Assembly (NCBI RefSeq): GCF_007993815.1 | Contig: NZ_VJWE01000001.1 | Coordinates: 62,001 to 126,000, forward strand | Source: Acidovorax delafieldii | GTDB lineage: Bacteria > Pseudomonadota > Gammaproteobacteria > Burkholderiales > Burkholderiaceae_C | Reading direction: 5' to 3' | DNA length: 64,000 bases | Notes under the pieces: model-generated | What the model was told of the DNA's origin: nothing | What the model saw: the letters and a program-made list of their open reading frames with translations, nothing else | Database searches by the model: none | Translations under genes and position numbers: made by a program | Shown here: positions 1-7,477 of the stretch, piece after piece | Position numbering within the stretch: the first letter of the stretch is position 1 | Layout of the letters: each line of letters starts with the position of its first letter

Positions 1-979
1 GGCGTTTGACGCCGTCAGCGCCACGGCGCTGCGCCACAGCCAGGAGCAGAACCACCACCTGCTGCGCGCGGCCCGGCCGGTGCTGGAGCAGCTGACCCGG
101 GCCATTGCGGGCATGCGCTACTTCGCCATGCTCACCGACGCGCGCGGCATCGTGGTCGATGTGCAGGGCCATTGCGACCGGAGCGACCCGCGCGCCAGCG
201 CCATTGGCCGCGTGGGCATTGATTTATCGGAAGCAGCCGTGGGCACCACCGCCATCGGCGCCGCACTGGAAGAGCTGCAGCCTGTGTGGTTGCACCGGGG
301 CGAGCATTTTTTTGACGACAACGCCAGCTACAGCTGCGCCGGAGCGCCGCTGTTCGACCCCCAGGGCCGCTGCATGGGCATGCTGGACCTGACGGGTGTG
401 GATGTGCCCGAACGGCCCGAGCTGCGCCACCTGGTGGCCCGGTCGGCCCGCGCCATGGAAGACGCACTGCTGCTGCAACTGCCCCATGCCCTGCTGCTGC
501 GCGTGAACTGGCCGGGCTGCCCGCTGGGCGGTGAAGGCGACGGCCTGCTGACGCTGGACGCCGATGGCTGCGTGGTGGGTGCCAACAGCATGGCCCGCCA
601 GCTGGTGCCGCAACCCCTGCGCGCGCCCGGCCTGCCCGGTGCCCGCACCCACTGCAGCGACCTGCTGGCCATGCCCTGGACCATGCTGTTCGACGCGGCC
701 CGCCAGCAACGCAGGGAGCCGCTGGATTTGCCGCTGTGGTCGGGCCTGCGGCTGCACGCGCTGGCGCAGCTGCCCGCACACGCCCGCACCGTGGGCGACA
801 CGCAAGCAGCAGCGGTGCCAGGCATTGCGTCGGCGCCTGCCCCGCTGCGCGAGGCCGAAGTGGCCATGATCCGCCGCGCGGTGCAGGAAGCGCGCGGCAA
901 CGTGGCTGAGGCGGCGCGCGCGCTGGGCATCAGCCGCGCCACGGTGTACCGCAAGCTCGGCGCCCCCAAAGGCGGGTGA
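1..979 (+). CDS. GAF-domain transcriptional regulator with Fis-type HTH (5' truncated by window)
   Basis: The reading frame is open from base 2, so the start lies upstream and 325 residues are visible. A GAF-type sensor spans roughly residues 25-130, with the GTTAIG and SYSCAGAP(L)FDPQG motifs of AcoR/DhaR-type regulators. A weak PAS-like stretch follows, then a Fis-type helix-turn-helix at the C-terminus (NVAEAARALGISRATVYRK). Family members normally carry an AAA+ sigma-54 activation domain between sensor and HTH. None is present: there is no GESGTGKE or GAFTGA motif, and only about 100 residues separate the two parts. It therefore cannot activate sigma-54 polymerase in the usual way and may act as a simple DNA-binding activator or repressor. 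The target is unknown because upstream genes are not visible. Confidence 0.85.
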   Translation, partial: AFDAVSATALRHSQEQNHHLLRAARPVLEQLTRAIAGMRYFAMLTDARGIVVDVQGHCDRSDPRASAIGRVGIDLSEAAVGTTAIGAALEELQPVWLHRGEHFFDDNASYSCAGAPLFDPQGRCMGMLDLTGVDVPERPELRHLVARSARAMEDALLLQLPHALLLRVNWPGCPLGGEGDGLLTLDADGCVVGANSMARQLVPQPLRAPGLPGARTHCSDLLAMPWTMLFDAARQQRREPLDLPLWSGLRLHALAQLPAHARTVGDTQAAAVPGIASAPAPLREAEVAMIRRAVQEARGNVAEAARALGISRATVYRKLGAPKGG

Positions 980-1028
980 CGGGCCCGCGCCGCTGCCCAC
1001 ACCGCCGTGCAGGCGCCCGGCGACTCCA

Positions 1029-1094
1029 TTTCAAGCCTTATCGACCGATAGCGCTAGTGCAATATGCCTGAATAGCTATAAAATATGTAGCAAA
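1029..1094. repeat. Dispersed Comamonadaceae-type intergenic repeat, copy 1
   Basis: AT-rich stretch between convergent genes with the words TCAAGCCTTAT, GATAGCGCTAGTGC, AATAGCTAT and GTAGCAAAT. The same words in the same order recur at 28985-29046 and 59928-59992. Confidence 0.75.
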
Positions 1095-1129
1095 TCAATC
1101 ACCCAATCAACCGAGGCGCCTCGGGCCGC

Positions 1130-1576
1130 TCAGGCACGCGGCCGGCGCAGCCCCACCACCGGCTGCGCGCTGCGCCGCTGCTGACGCTCCAGCGCTCCAT
1201 CGGCGGCGGCTTTCAGCAGGCGCTGGAAGGACGGGCACTGGGCGTGGCTCTCGGCCGGGCAGGCGGCCGCGTGCCGCAGGCCGTTGCTCATGGCCTTGAG
1301 GCGCTTGACCATGGTGTCAAGCTCGTCGGCCTTGCTTGACAGCAGCTGCCGGTCGATGTTCGGCTCGCCACTGGGCAAGAACATGGACCGGATGTCGTCC
1401 AGCGAGAACCCGGCCGACTGACCCAGCGCAATCAGCGCCAACTGGTCCATCACGCCGGGCGCAAACCGGCGGCGCTCCCCCGGTTGCCCCACCGACTGGA
1501 TCAGCCCCTTCTCCTCGTAATACCGCAGCGTGGACGCCCGCAGCCCGGAGCGTTTGGCGACTTCGGCAATGTCCAT
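1130..1576 (-). CDS. MerR family transcriptional regulator
   Basis: 148-residue MerR protein. The N-terminal winged HTH (residues 1-70) has the family motif LRYYEEKGL, followed by a dimerisation helix (about 75-102) and a short effector region with Cys106 and Cys114 (ACPAESHAQCPSF). The two cysteines suggest thiol or metal sensing, but the four-Cys iron-sulfur motif of SoxR is absent. I chose the ATG at 1576 because the HTH starts there; an in-frame extension to 1672 would run through the divergent promoter. It is divergent from the DUF2938/flavodoxin/DUF2798 cassette. A dyad in a 19-bp-spacer promoter between them is the expected MerR-type operator, so it very probably controls both itself and the cassette. 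The inducer is unknown. Confidence 0.9.
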   Translation of the reverse strand: MDIAEVAKRSGLRASTLRYYEEKGLIQSVGQPGERRRFAPGVMDQLALIALGQSAGFSLDDIRSMFLPSGEPNIDRQLLSSKADELDTMVKRLKAMSNGLRHAAACPAESHAQCPSFQRLLKAAADGALERQQRRSAQPVVGLRRPRA

Positions 1577-1587
1577 GAAAAAACCTC

Positions 1588-1618
1588 TTGACCTCAAGTT
1601 GACTTGAACTTCTATATT
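1588..1618 (+). promoter_or_regulatory. MerR-type promoter with SoxR-box-like dyad
   Basis: A -35 TTGACC (1588-1593) and -10 TATATT (1613-1618) are separated by 19 bp, the over-long spacing typical of MerR-controlled promoters. The spacer holds the dyad TCAAG-TTGA-CTTGA (1594-1607) inside CCTCAAGTTGACTTGAAC, which closely resembles the E. coli SoxR box CCTCAAGTTAACTTGAGG. It points at the 1660 gene. Confidence 0.8.
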
Positions 1619-1659
1619 CCGTTCAAAACCTTCTCCCGTCAACTTTCCGAGGTGTTTTG

Positions 1660-2157
1660 ATGACTCTCTCACTGCAAGACATTCCCCTCGCCATGCTCCT
1701 TGGCATCGGCGCCACCGCCGTCATGGATGCCTGGCTGTTGCTGCTCAAAAGGCTGGGGGTGCCCACGCTCAACTTCGCTTTCCTCGGCCGCTGGGTAGGC
1801 CACCTGGTGCGCGGGCAAGTCGCCCATGCCGCCATCGCCAAGGCGGCCCCGGTCCGGGGCGAACTGGCCTGGGGCTGGCTCACGCACTACGCCGTGGGCG
1901 TGGCCTTTGCCGGGGTGCTGCTGTCCCTGCAGGGCGCTGCCTGGGTCCACAGCCCCACCCTGTGGCCCGCGCTGGCCGTGGGCATGGGCACCGTGGCGGC
2001 GCCGCTCCTGGTGATGCAGCCCGCCATGGGCTCGGGCTTTGCGGCATCGCGCACGACCACCCCGCTCAAGAACTGCCTGCGCAGTTTGGCCAACCACACC
2101 GTGTTTGGCCTGGGCCTGTATCTCTCCGCGCTGGTCATCGCACTGATTTCACGCTGA
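1660..2157 (+). CDS. DUF2938 family membrane protein
   Basis: 165-residue hydrophobic protein with four or so membrane segments, matching the DUF2938 pattern (SLQDIPLAMLLGIGATAVMDAW near the N-terminus, GWLTHYAVGVAFAG mid-protein). Function is not known. The ATG at 1660 has GAGG about 8 bases upstream; an in-frame TTG one codon earlier is less likely. It is the first gene of a three-gene cassette under the MerR promoter, with a flavodoxin-like reductase and a DUF2798 membrane protein. This suggests membrane redox or detoxification work, which is inference from context. Confidence 0.85.
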   Translation: MTLSLQDIPLAMLLGIGATAVMDAWLLLLKRLGVPTLNFAFLGRWVGHLVRGQVAHAAIAKAAPVRGELAWGWLTHYAVGVAFAGVLLSLQGAAWVHSPTLWPALAVGMGTVAAPLLVMQPAMGSGFAASRTTTPLKNCLRSLANHTVFGLGLYLSALVIALISR

Positions 2158-2205
2158 CCTGTCCCGCGCCTTCTCCCCCGAAATCACTCCCAAGGAACCC
2201 ACACC

Positions 2206-2805
2206 ATGCAACACATTGCCATCGTTTATCACAGCGCCCACGGCCACACCGCACACATTGCCCACCACGTGCTGGAAGGCGCACGCTCCGTGCCGGGCGT
2301 CCTCGCCGAACTGGTCCGGGCCGAAGACCTGGCGCAGGCGCCCGACCGCCTGCTGAGCTACGACGGTGTCATCCTGGGTTCGCCCACCTACCTGGGCGGG
2401 GTGTCCGGGCCGTTCAAGACCTTCATGGATGCCACGGGCCGCCTGTGGAAAACGCAGCAGCTCAAGAACAAGCTGGCGGCGGGCTTTACCGTGTCGTCGC
2501 TGCCCGCGGGCGACAAGCAGTCCACGCTGATGTCGATGTGGGTGTTTGCCATGCAGCACGGCATGGTGTGGGTGGGCAACCCCATCCTGCCCGAGCAACA
2601 CGCCGGGGTGCCGTACGACGAGGCGGCCAACCGCCTCGGCTCCTGGTCGGGCCTGATGGCGCAGGCGGGCCACGGGGCGGCCGCCGATGCCTTTGTGCCC
2701 GGCGACACCAAGACCGCCCGCATGTTCGGCCAGCACTTTGCCGAGACGCTGCAACGCCTGAGCGGTGTGGGCGCACGCCAGCCTGGCGAGGAGGTTGCAG
2801 CATGA
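2206..2805 (+). CDS. Flavodoxin-like NAD(P)H-dependent FMN reductase (WrbA-type)
   Basis: 199 residues with a flavodoxin fold. The FMN phosphate loop is SAHGHT (about residues 9-14), and the second flavin loop GSPTYLGGVSGPFKTFMD is characteristic of the NAD(P)H:quinone oxidoreductase/WrbA group. Such enzymes reduce quinones by two electrons in the cytoplasm. An AAGGA ribosome site lies about 10 bases before the ATG. The gene sits 48 bases after the DUF2938 gene and overlaps the next one by four bases (ATGA), so it belongs to the MerR-controlled cassette. The exact substrate cannot be read from the sequence. Confidence 0.88.
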   Translation: MQHIAIVYHSAHGHTAHIAHHVLEGARSVPGVLAELVRAEDLAQAPDRLLSYDGVILGSPTYLGGVSGPFKTFMDATGRLWKTQQLKNKLAAGFTVSSLPAGDKQSTLMSMWVFAMQHGMVWVGNPILPEQHAGVPYDEAANRLGSWSGLMAQAGHGAAADAFVPGDTKTARMFGQHFAETLQRLSGVGARQPGEEVAA

Positions 2806-3032
2806 TCCCCGCCCGCTATGGACCGGTGCTGTTCAGCTTGATCTTGTCGGGCGTGATGTCGCTGCTGGTGTCGGGCATCTCCACCTTTCGCGCGCTGCAG
2901 CCGCAGCAGGACTTTGTGAGCCTCTGGACAGGCGCCTGGCTCTCAGGGTGGCTATTCGCCTTCCCGGCGGTGATGCTGGCAGCGCCGCTGGCCCGCAAGG
3001 CGGTGGCGTTGCTCACCACCGCCAAGGGCTGA
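2802..3032 (+). CDS. DUF2798 family small membrane protein
   Basis: 76-residue protein with two transmembrane helices (about residues 8-28 and 43-66), matching the DUF2798 layout (LFSLILSGVMSLLVSGISTFR, then WLSGWLFAFPAVMLAAP). Function unknown. Its ATG overlaps the TGA of the reductase gene (ATGA), which implies translational coupling. It is the last gene of the MerR cassette. Confidence 0.85.
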   Translation: MIPARYGPVLFSLILSGVMSLLVSGISTFRALQPQQDFVSLWTGAWLSGWLFAFPAVMLAAPLARKAVALLTTAKG

Positions 3033-3040
3033 GCACCTGC

Positions 3041-3152
3041 GAGCGGCTGACAAAACTCAGCGAAGCGGCCCTGGCTAGGCGTTTCGCCGCAGGCAGTACA
3101 AGCAGTACGACAAGGCGAGACAACGACGCCAGGGGAGTTTTGTCAGTCGCTC
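3041..3152. repeat. Inverted-repeat element between convergent genes
   Basis: The 18-base arm at 3041-3058 (GAGCGGCTGACAAAACTC) pairs with 3135-3152 with one mismatch. The interior holds smaller repeats (GTAC-AAGCA-GTAC; GGCG...CGCC). The right arm overlaps the last codon of acr3. It may act as a bidirectional terminator or be a small palindromic mobile repeat. Confidence 0.6.
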
Positions 3153-4215
3153 ACGCCCGCTCGTACCAGCCCTTGCTGCGGTTGACGAGGTGCACCACCA
3201 GCAGCATCACCGGCACCTCGATCAGCACACCCACCACGGTGGCCAGCGCGGCGCCCGAGTGGAAGCCGAACAGGCTGATGGCGGCGGCCACCGCCAGCTC
3301 GAAAAAGTTGGAGGCGCCGATCAGTGCCGATGGGCAGGCCACGCTGTGCTTCTCCCCCACCGCGCGGTTGAGCCAGTAGGCCAGCCCCGCGTTGAAAAAC
3401 ACCTGGATCAGGATGGGCACGGCCAGCAGCGCAATCACCAGTGGCTGCTGCAGGATGGCCCGGCCCTGGAACGCAAACAGCAGCACCAGCGTGGCCAGCA
3501 ATGCGGCGATGGACCAGGGCCCCATGCGCGCCATGACGGCATCGAACACCGCCTGCCCTTGGGCCAGCAGCGACCGGCGCAGCCACTGGGCCAGCACCAC
3601 CGGGATCACGATGTAGAGCATCACCGAGGTCAGCAAGGTGTCCCACGGCACGGTGATGGCCGAGATGCCCAGCAAGAACGCCACCAGCGGCGCAAATGCA
3701 ACCACCATGATGCTGTCGTTCAGCGCCACCTGCGACAGCGTGAACAGCGGGTCGCCGCCCGTGAGGCGGCTCCATACAAACACCATGGCCGTGCAAGGCG
3801 CAGCCGCCAGCAGGATGAGGCCTGCGATGTAGCTGTCCAGCTGGTCCGCAGGCAGGTAGGGCGCAAACCAGTGGCGGATGAACAGCCAGCCCAGCAACGC
3901 CATCGAAAACGGCTTGACCAGCCAGTTCACCACCAGCGTCACGCCAATGCCCCGGGCGTGCTTGCGCACTTCGCCCAGCGCACCGAAGTCCACCTTCACC
4001 AGCATGGGGATGACCATCACCCAGATCAGCAGGCCCACGGGCAAGTTGACCTTCGCGATCTCCATGCGGCCCACCGCCTGAAACACTGAGGGGAAGAATT
4101 GCCCGAGCGCAATGCCCACCACGATGCACAACAGCACCCACACGGAGAGGTAGCGCTCGAACACGCTCATGGGGGCCGGGACGGCGGCTCCGGCCGGGTT
4201 GCACTGCACCGTCAT
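3151..4215 (-). CDS. acr3: ACR3 family arsenite efflux permease
   Basis: 354 residues with about ten membrane helices, matching the Acr3 family that exports As(OH)3 using the proton gradient. The conserved cysteine in the fourth helix motif AAAPCTAMVFVW is Cys141, and the GASNFFELAVA helix is also present. ArsB of the other arsenite pump family is unrelated, so this is the ACR3 type. The start overlaps the stop of arsC by four bases. It is the last gene of arsR-arsI-arsC-acr3 and exports the arsenite that ArsC makes. Confidence 0.95.
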   Translation of the reverse strand: MTVQCNPAGAAVPAPMSVFERYLSVWVLLCIVVGIALGQFFPSVFQAVGRMEIAKVNLPVGLLIWVMVIPMLVKVDFGALGEVRKHARGIGVTLVVNWLVKPFSMALLGWLFIRHWFAPYLPADQLDSYIAGLILLAAAPCTAMVFVWSRLTGGDPLFTLSQVALNDSIMVVAFAPLVAFLLGISAITVPWDTLLTSVMLYIVIPVVLAQWLRRSLLAQGQAVFDAVMARMGPWSIAALLATLVLLFAFQGRAILQQPLVIALLAVPILIQVFFNAGLAYWLNRAVGEKHSVACPSALIGASNFFELAVAAAISLFGFHSGAALATVVGVLIEVPVMLLVVHLVNRSKGWYERA

Positions 4216-4718
4216 GGCGTGGCGGCGGCACGCGACAGCTCGCGCGCGGTGTGCTGCAGCAGGGTCTTTTCAAGCTTGTCGGCAGGCAGGTTGATGAGCA
4301 GCTCCAGCCGCTGGTGGATGGCGTGCAAGGTCTTGCGGAAAGCCTCGCGCTTTTCATCGTCCGTGCCGTCCCCTGCGGACGGGTCGGCGTAGCCCCAGTG
4401 CGCAGTGGCGGGGTGGCCGGGCCAGATGGGGCAGACCTCGCCGGCCGCGTTGTCGCAGACGGTGATGATGAGGTCCATCATGGGTGCGCCCGGGGCGGCA
4501 AACTCGTCCCAGCTTTTGCTGCGCAGGCCTTCGGTCGAGATGCCAGCGGCACGCAGCACCTGCAGGCCCAGCGGATTGGGTTGCTGGTTGTCGCGCGGGC
4601 TGCTGCCCGCCGAGTACGCGTGGAACCGGCCCGGTGCCATGTCGTTGAGCAATGCCTCGGCCAGGATGCTGCGGGCCGAGTTGTGGGTGCAAAGAAAAAG
4701 AACGTTCAAAGCGGTCAT
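4212..4718 (-). CDS. arsC: Arsenate reductase, low-molecular-weight phosphatase fold
   Basis: 168 residues of the thioredoxin-linked ArsC class. The P-loop is FLCTHNSARS with nucleophile Cys10. Further redox cysteines are Cys88 and Cys96 in VCDNAAGEVCP, and the acid region is GYADPSAGDG. It reduces arsenate to arsenite in the cytosol by a Cys10-Cys88-Cys96 relay, as established for this family. It overlaps acr3 by ATGA and follows arsI by 9 bases, so the three genes are one transcript. A tail of about 30 residues extends past the usual fold. Confidence 0.95.
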   Translation of the reverse strand: MTALNVLFLCTHNSARSILAEALLNDMAPGRFHAYSAGSSPRDNQQPNPLGLQVLRAAGISTEGLRSKSWDEFAAPGAPMMDLIITVCDNAAGEVCPIWPGHPATAHWGYADPSAGDGTDDEKREAFRKTLHAIHQRLELLINLPADKLEKTLLQHTARELSRAAATP

Positions 4719-4727
4719 GCGGCGCTC

Positions 4728-5231
4728 TCAGCAGCAACTGGTTTTGGCGGTTGTGGCCGTGGCCGGGCCGCAGCACGCCGCACGAGGGGCCGCAGGTGCA
4801 GGGGCTGCCACCGCCGCTGGCGCGCAGCAGGCGCCCGCTGATGAAGACGGTGTGGCCTCGTTGAAGACGGGGATGTCCCCCAGGGTGTGAAAGTGCTCCC
4901 ACGCAATGCCCTGCGGGTCAGTCACCCAGTGCTTTTCGCTGCGGGCGTAGCAGCAGGTGGTGTTGCCCTCGTCGAGCAAGGCCATGTCGGCAGCCTCGGC
5001 GCGCGCCTTCAGTTCGGCCAGCTCCTGAGCGTCGTCGGTCTGCATGCCAAAGTGGTCCAGGCCTGGCTTGGCGCCGCGCGTGGAGATGGCGAAATTGACG
5101 CGCGGATCCTCCAGCATCCACTTGGCGTAGTCAGCCTCCACCCGCGCGGGGGCGGCAGCAAACAGCTTGGAATAGAAGGCGATGCTCTGGGCCAGATCAT
5201 CGACATGCACATGGGCGTGGAAGCGTTTCAT
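4728..5231 (-). CDS. arsI: ArsI/CadI family C-As lyase-type dioxygenase with Cys-rich tail
   Basis: 167 residues. The first 125 form a VOC (vicinal oxygen chelate) domain like ArsI, the Fe(II) dioxygenase that cleaves methyl or aryl groups from trivalent organoarsenicals. The vicinal pair Cys93-Cys94 (TTCCYARSEK) matches the organoarsenical-binding cysteines, and His60 and Glu112 fit metal ligands. The tail from about residue 128 is an Ala/Pro linker with three further CC pairs (135-136, 153-154, 166-167). I start at the ATG at 5231, with AAGGAG upstream; an extension to 5276 would be non-homologous. CadI-type annotation is possible for relatives, but arsR, arsC and acr3 neighbours favour arsenic. 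Confidence 0.9.
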   Translation of the reverse strand: MKRFHAHVHVDDLAQSIAFYSKLFAAAPARVEADYAKWMLEDPRVNFAISTRGAKPGLDHFGMQTDDAQELAELKARAEAADMALLDEGNTTCCYARSEKHWVTDPQGIAWEHFHTLGDIPVFNEATPSSSAGACCAPAAVAAPAPAAPRAACCGPATATTAKTSCC

Positions 5232-5263
5232 GGGGTTCTCCTTGGGGCAACGGTGAGGAACGG

Positions 5264-5590
5264 TCAGCAATGGCAAGAAGCAACCGCGCCGTCAGGGGTA
5301 CAGCCCTGGCCTTCGCAGCAGTTTTCAGTGAGGTAGGCCAGCAGCGCATTCATCGTGTCGAACGCGGCGCGGTAGATGAGGTTGCGGCCCTGCCGCTCCT
5401 GGCTGATGAGCCCGGCATGCGACAGCTCCTTGAGGTGAAAGGACAGGGTGTTGGGCGCCACCTCCAGCTGGGCGGCCAAGTCGCTGGGGGTCAGCCCCGC
5501 AGGGCCCGCCACCACCAGCGCACGAAAGACCCGCAAGCGGACCTCCTGGGCCAGGGCTGCGAGGGCACGGACAACATCGGTTTCTTGCAT
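5264..5590 (-). CDS. arsR: ArsR family arsenic-responsive repressor
   Basis: 108-residue winged-helix repressor with recognition helix region APNTLSFHLKELSHAGLI. It lacks the ELCVCDL metal site of the E. coli type. Instead it has C-terminal cysteines Cys91-Cys92 and Cys97 (ENCCEGQGC) plus Cys106 and Cys108, resembling the C-terminal As(III) site of the Acidithiobacillus ArsR type. Binding of As(III) should release DNA. The ATG at 5590 fits the family N-terminus. It heads the ars operon, and a near-palindrome 13-24 bases upstream of the ATG is the likely operator. Confidence 0.92.
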   Translation of the reverse strand: MQETDVVRALAALAQEVRLRVFRALVVAGPAGLTPSDLAAQLEVAPNTLSFHLKELSHAGLISQERQGRNLIYRAAFDTMNALLAYLTENCCEGQGCTPDGAVASCHC

Positions 5591-5602
5591 TGATCGATAA
5601 TA

Positions 5603-5614
5603 CAACGATTGTTG
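5603..5614 (-). promoter_or_regulatory. Probable ArsR operator
   Basis: The near-palindrome CAACGATTGTTG lies just upstream of arsR in an AT-rich patch (ATACAACGATTGTTGAATTATTG overall, read on the plus strand). Its position and sequence suit an autoregulatory ArsR site. Confidence 0.6.
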
Positions 5615-5770
5615 AATTATTGAAAGCGGCTTCCAAACACGTATTGGAAAACCACTCTTGCCACAGATGGTCGCCAAGTGCCCAAGAGCGCGTACCCGCC
5701 ACAGGCCGTTACGTTTTGGCCCCACCCTACAGTCGTATGATGACCCGCGTACAAAAAAGGGCGGGAGCAC

Positions 5771-7477
5771 GTGGACGATATGGTTTCAATCTGGCATGGC
5801 GCCATGCAGGTGTTTGTGGTGGGGTTTCCGCCACTGCTGCAAAGCCTGCTGTTCTGGGTGTTTGCGGCACTGGTCGTGCACGTGTGCCAGCAGTTGGTGG
5901 AGCACACTGCGTATTCGGTGGACCCGTCCAGCCGCCGCATCAGCGCATCCCACGCATCGCTGTGCATTGGCTCCATCGTGTGGGCGCTGGATGTGGTGGG
6001 CCTGTTCCTGTACAACGAGCTTTCGCACCATGTGCTGGAGCTGGTGCCCGCGCTCAGCGGCCTGGTCATCATGGTGGTGAGCGCGCGGCTCACCATCCCC
6101 ACCCTCAGCACCGGCGCCAGCAAGCGCCGCATTGCGCTGGCCAGCTTGTGGCTGGCGATGGGCACGCTGGCAGGGCACTTCACCATCACCAGCAGCCACG
6201 TGCAGAGTTTCGGGCAGATCAACCTGCCGGCCACTGTGCTGTCGCTGGGCATTGCCACCGGCATTTCGTGCTATTGCGCCATCCGCCATCGCGCCGCCAA
6301 GCTGAGCGTGCTCAACCCCCGCTATCGGGCCCAGAACTGGGCAGACAAGCTGCTGTGCGGCGGCGCGATCCTGGTACTGCACTGGCTGTTGGTCAACACC
6401 TTTCCCATGCACCAGGGCAACCACGATGCGGCGTCCGATGGCGCTGCCTTGCTCGTTGTGATGCTGGTGTTTGCGATGGCGGTGGCCATGGAGCATCTGA
6501 GCAACCTGCGCTCGGACGCGGGGCGACAGCAGCTGCTGCGGCGCGGGTTGTCGATGATGCGCACCTCGGCATTGGCCCACAACGCCCACAGCGATATCCA
6601 ACAGTCGCTGATTGCCGACCACCTGGACCGCCTGCTGCATCCCGACAACCTGGCCCTGCATTTCCAGCCCATCATCCACACCCAGCGCAGCGGGGTGCAG
6701 CTGGAGGCACTGCTGCGCCTGACAGACACCACCCTGGGCCGCATCAACCCTGAAACCTTCTTGCTGGTGTGCGAGCTGCAGGGCAAGACGGCGGAGGTGG
6801 ACCGCATGATTGTGTGCAATGCGCTCGACCATCTGTGCAACTGGCGAGCGCAGGGGATGGACGCAGTGTCGATCAGCGTCAATGTGGCACCGGTCACGCT
6901 GATGCACGAGAGCTTTGCGCCCTGGCTGGGCCTGCAGCTGGCCCAGCGCGGCCTGCCCCCGCGCACCCTGAAGCTCGAAATGACCGAGCACGCCGTGATT
7001 GCGCTGGCCCCCCAGATGGTGGCGGCCATCAGCGCGCTGAGCGCCCTGGGTGTGGCCGTTTTGATGGACGACTTTGGCGCCGGGTATTCGTCCCTGGGCA
7101 TGCTGGCCGAGCTGCCGATTGCGGGCATCAAATGCGACCGCCTGTTCGTACGCCAGCTGCCGCAGGACCGCCGCCGCCAGAAGCTGCTGCGGCACATCAG
7201 CTCCCTGGCGCGGGACCTGGGCCTGTCGGTGGTGGTTGAAGGCGTGGAGACGCCCGAAGAGCTGCGGGCCCTGGCGGCCGCCGGGCTGCACCACATCCAG
7301 GGCTACCTGTTCAGCCGCCCCATTGCAGCGCCTGACGTGCCCAATTGGCACCGAACGCAACTGCAGTCGCAGCGTGCCGCATTGCAAGCACTGCTGCACA
7401 CGCCGGGCAGTGGCCGGGACAGCGATACCTCTTTTGTGCCCACGCAGCCCGGCATGCACTGGGCCTCGGGCGCATGA
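5771..7477 (+). CDS. Membrane-bound EAL domain cyclic-di-GMP phosphodiesterase
   Basis: 568 residues. The N-terminal 245 residues form about seven membrane helices with paired histidines (SHH at 85-87, GHFTIT at 135-140), reminiscent of an MHYT-type sensor but not clearly one. The EAL domain runs from about 275 to 525. Catalytic residues look complete: Glu312 (LEALLR), Asn371 (SVNVAP), Glu403/406 (LEMTE), Asp433-434 (DDFGAGYSS), Lys454 (GIKCD), Glu490 (EGVE) and Gln510 (QGYLF). It should hydrolyse c-di-GMP, and there is no GGDEF partner domain. The GTG start at 5771 has GGGCGGGAG upstream; ATG at 5780 is an alternative. It is divergent from arsR and overlaps the next gene by ATGA. Confidence 0.9.
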   Translation: MDDMVSIWHGAMQVFVVGFPPLLQSLLFWVFAALVVHVCQQLVEHTAYSVDPSSRRISASHASLCIGSIVWALDVVGLFLYNELSHHVLELVPALSGLVIMVVSARLTIPTLSTGASKRRIALASLWLAMGTLAGHFTITSSHVQSFGQINLPATVLSLGIATGISCYCAIRHRAAKLSVLNPRYRAQNWADKLLCGGAILVLHWLLVNTFPMHQGNHDAASDGAALLVVMLVFAMAVAMEHLSNLRSDAGRQQLLRRGLSMMRTSALAHNAHSDIQQSLIADHLDRLLHPDNLALHFQPIIHTQRSGVQLEALLRLTDTTLGRINPETFLLVCELQGKTAEVDRMIVCNALDHLCNWRAQGMDAVSISVNVAPVTLMHESFAPWLGLQLAQRGLPPRTLKLEMTEHAVIALAPQMVAAISALSALGVAVLMDDFGAGYSSLGMLAELPIAGIKCDRLFVRQLPQDRRRQKLLRHISSLARDLGLSVVVEGVETPEELRALAAAGLHHIQGYLFSRPIAAPDVPNWHRTQLQSQRAALQALLHTPGSGRDSDTSFVPTQPGMHWASGA

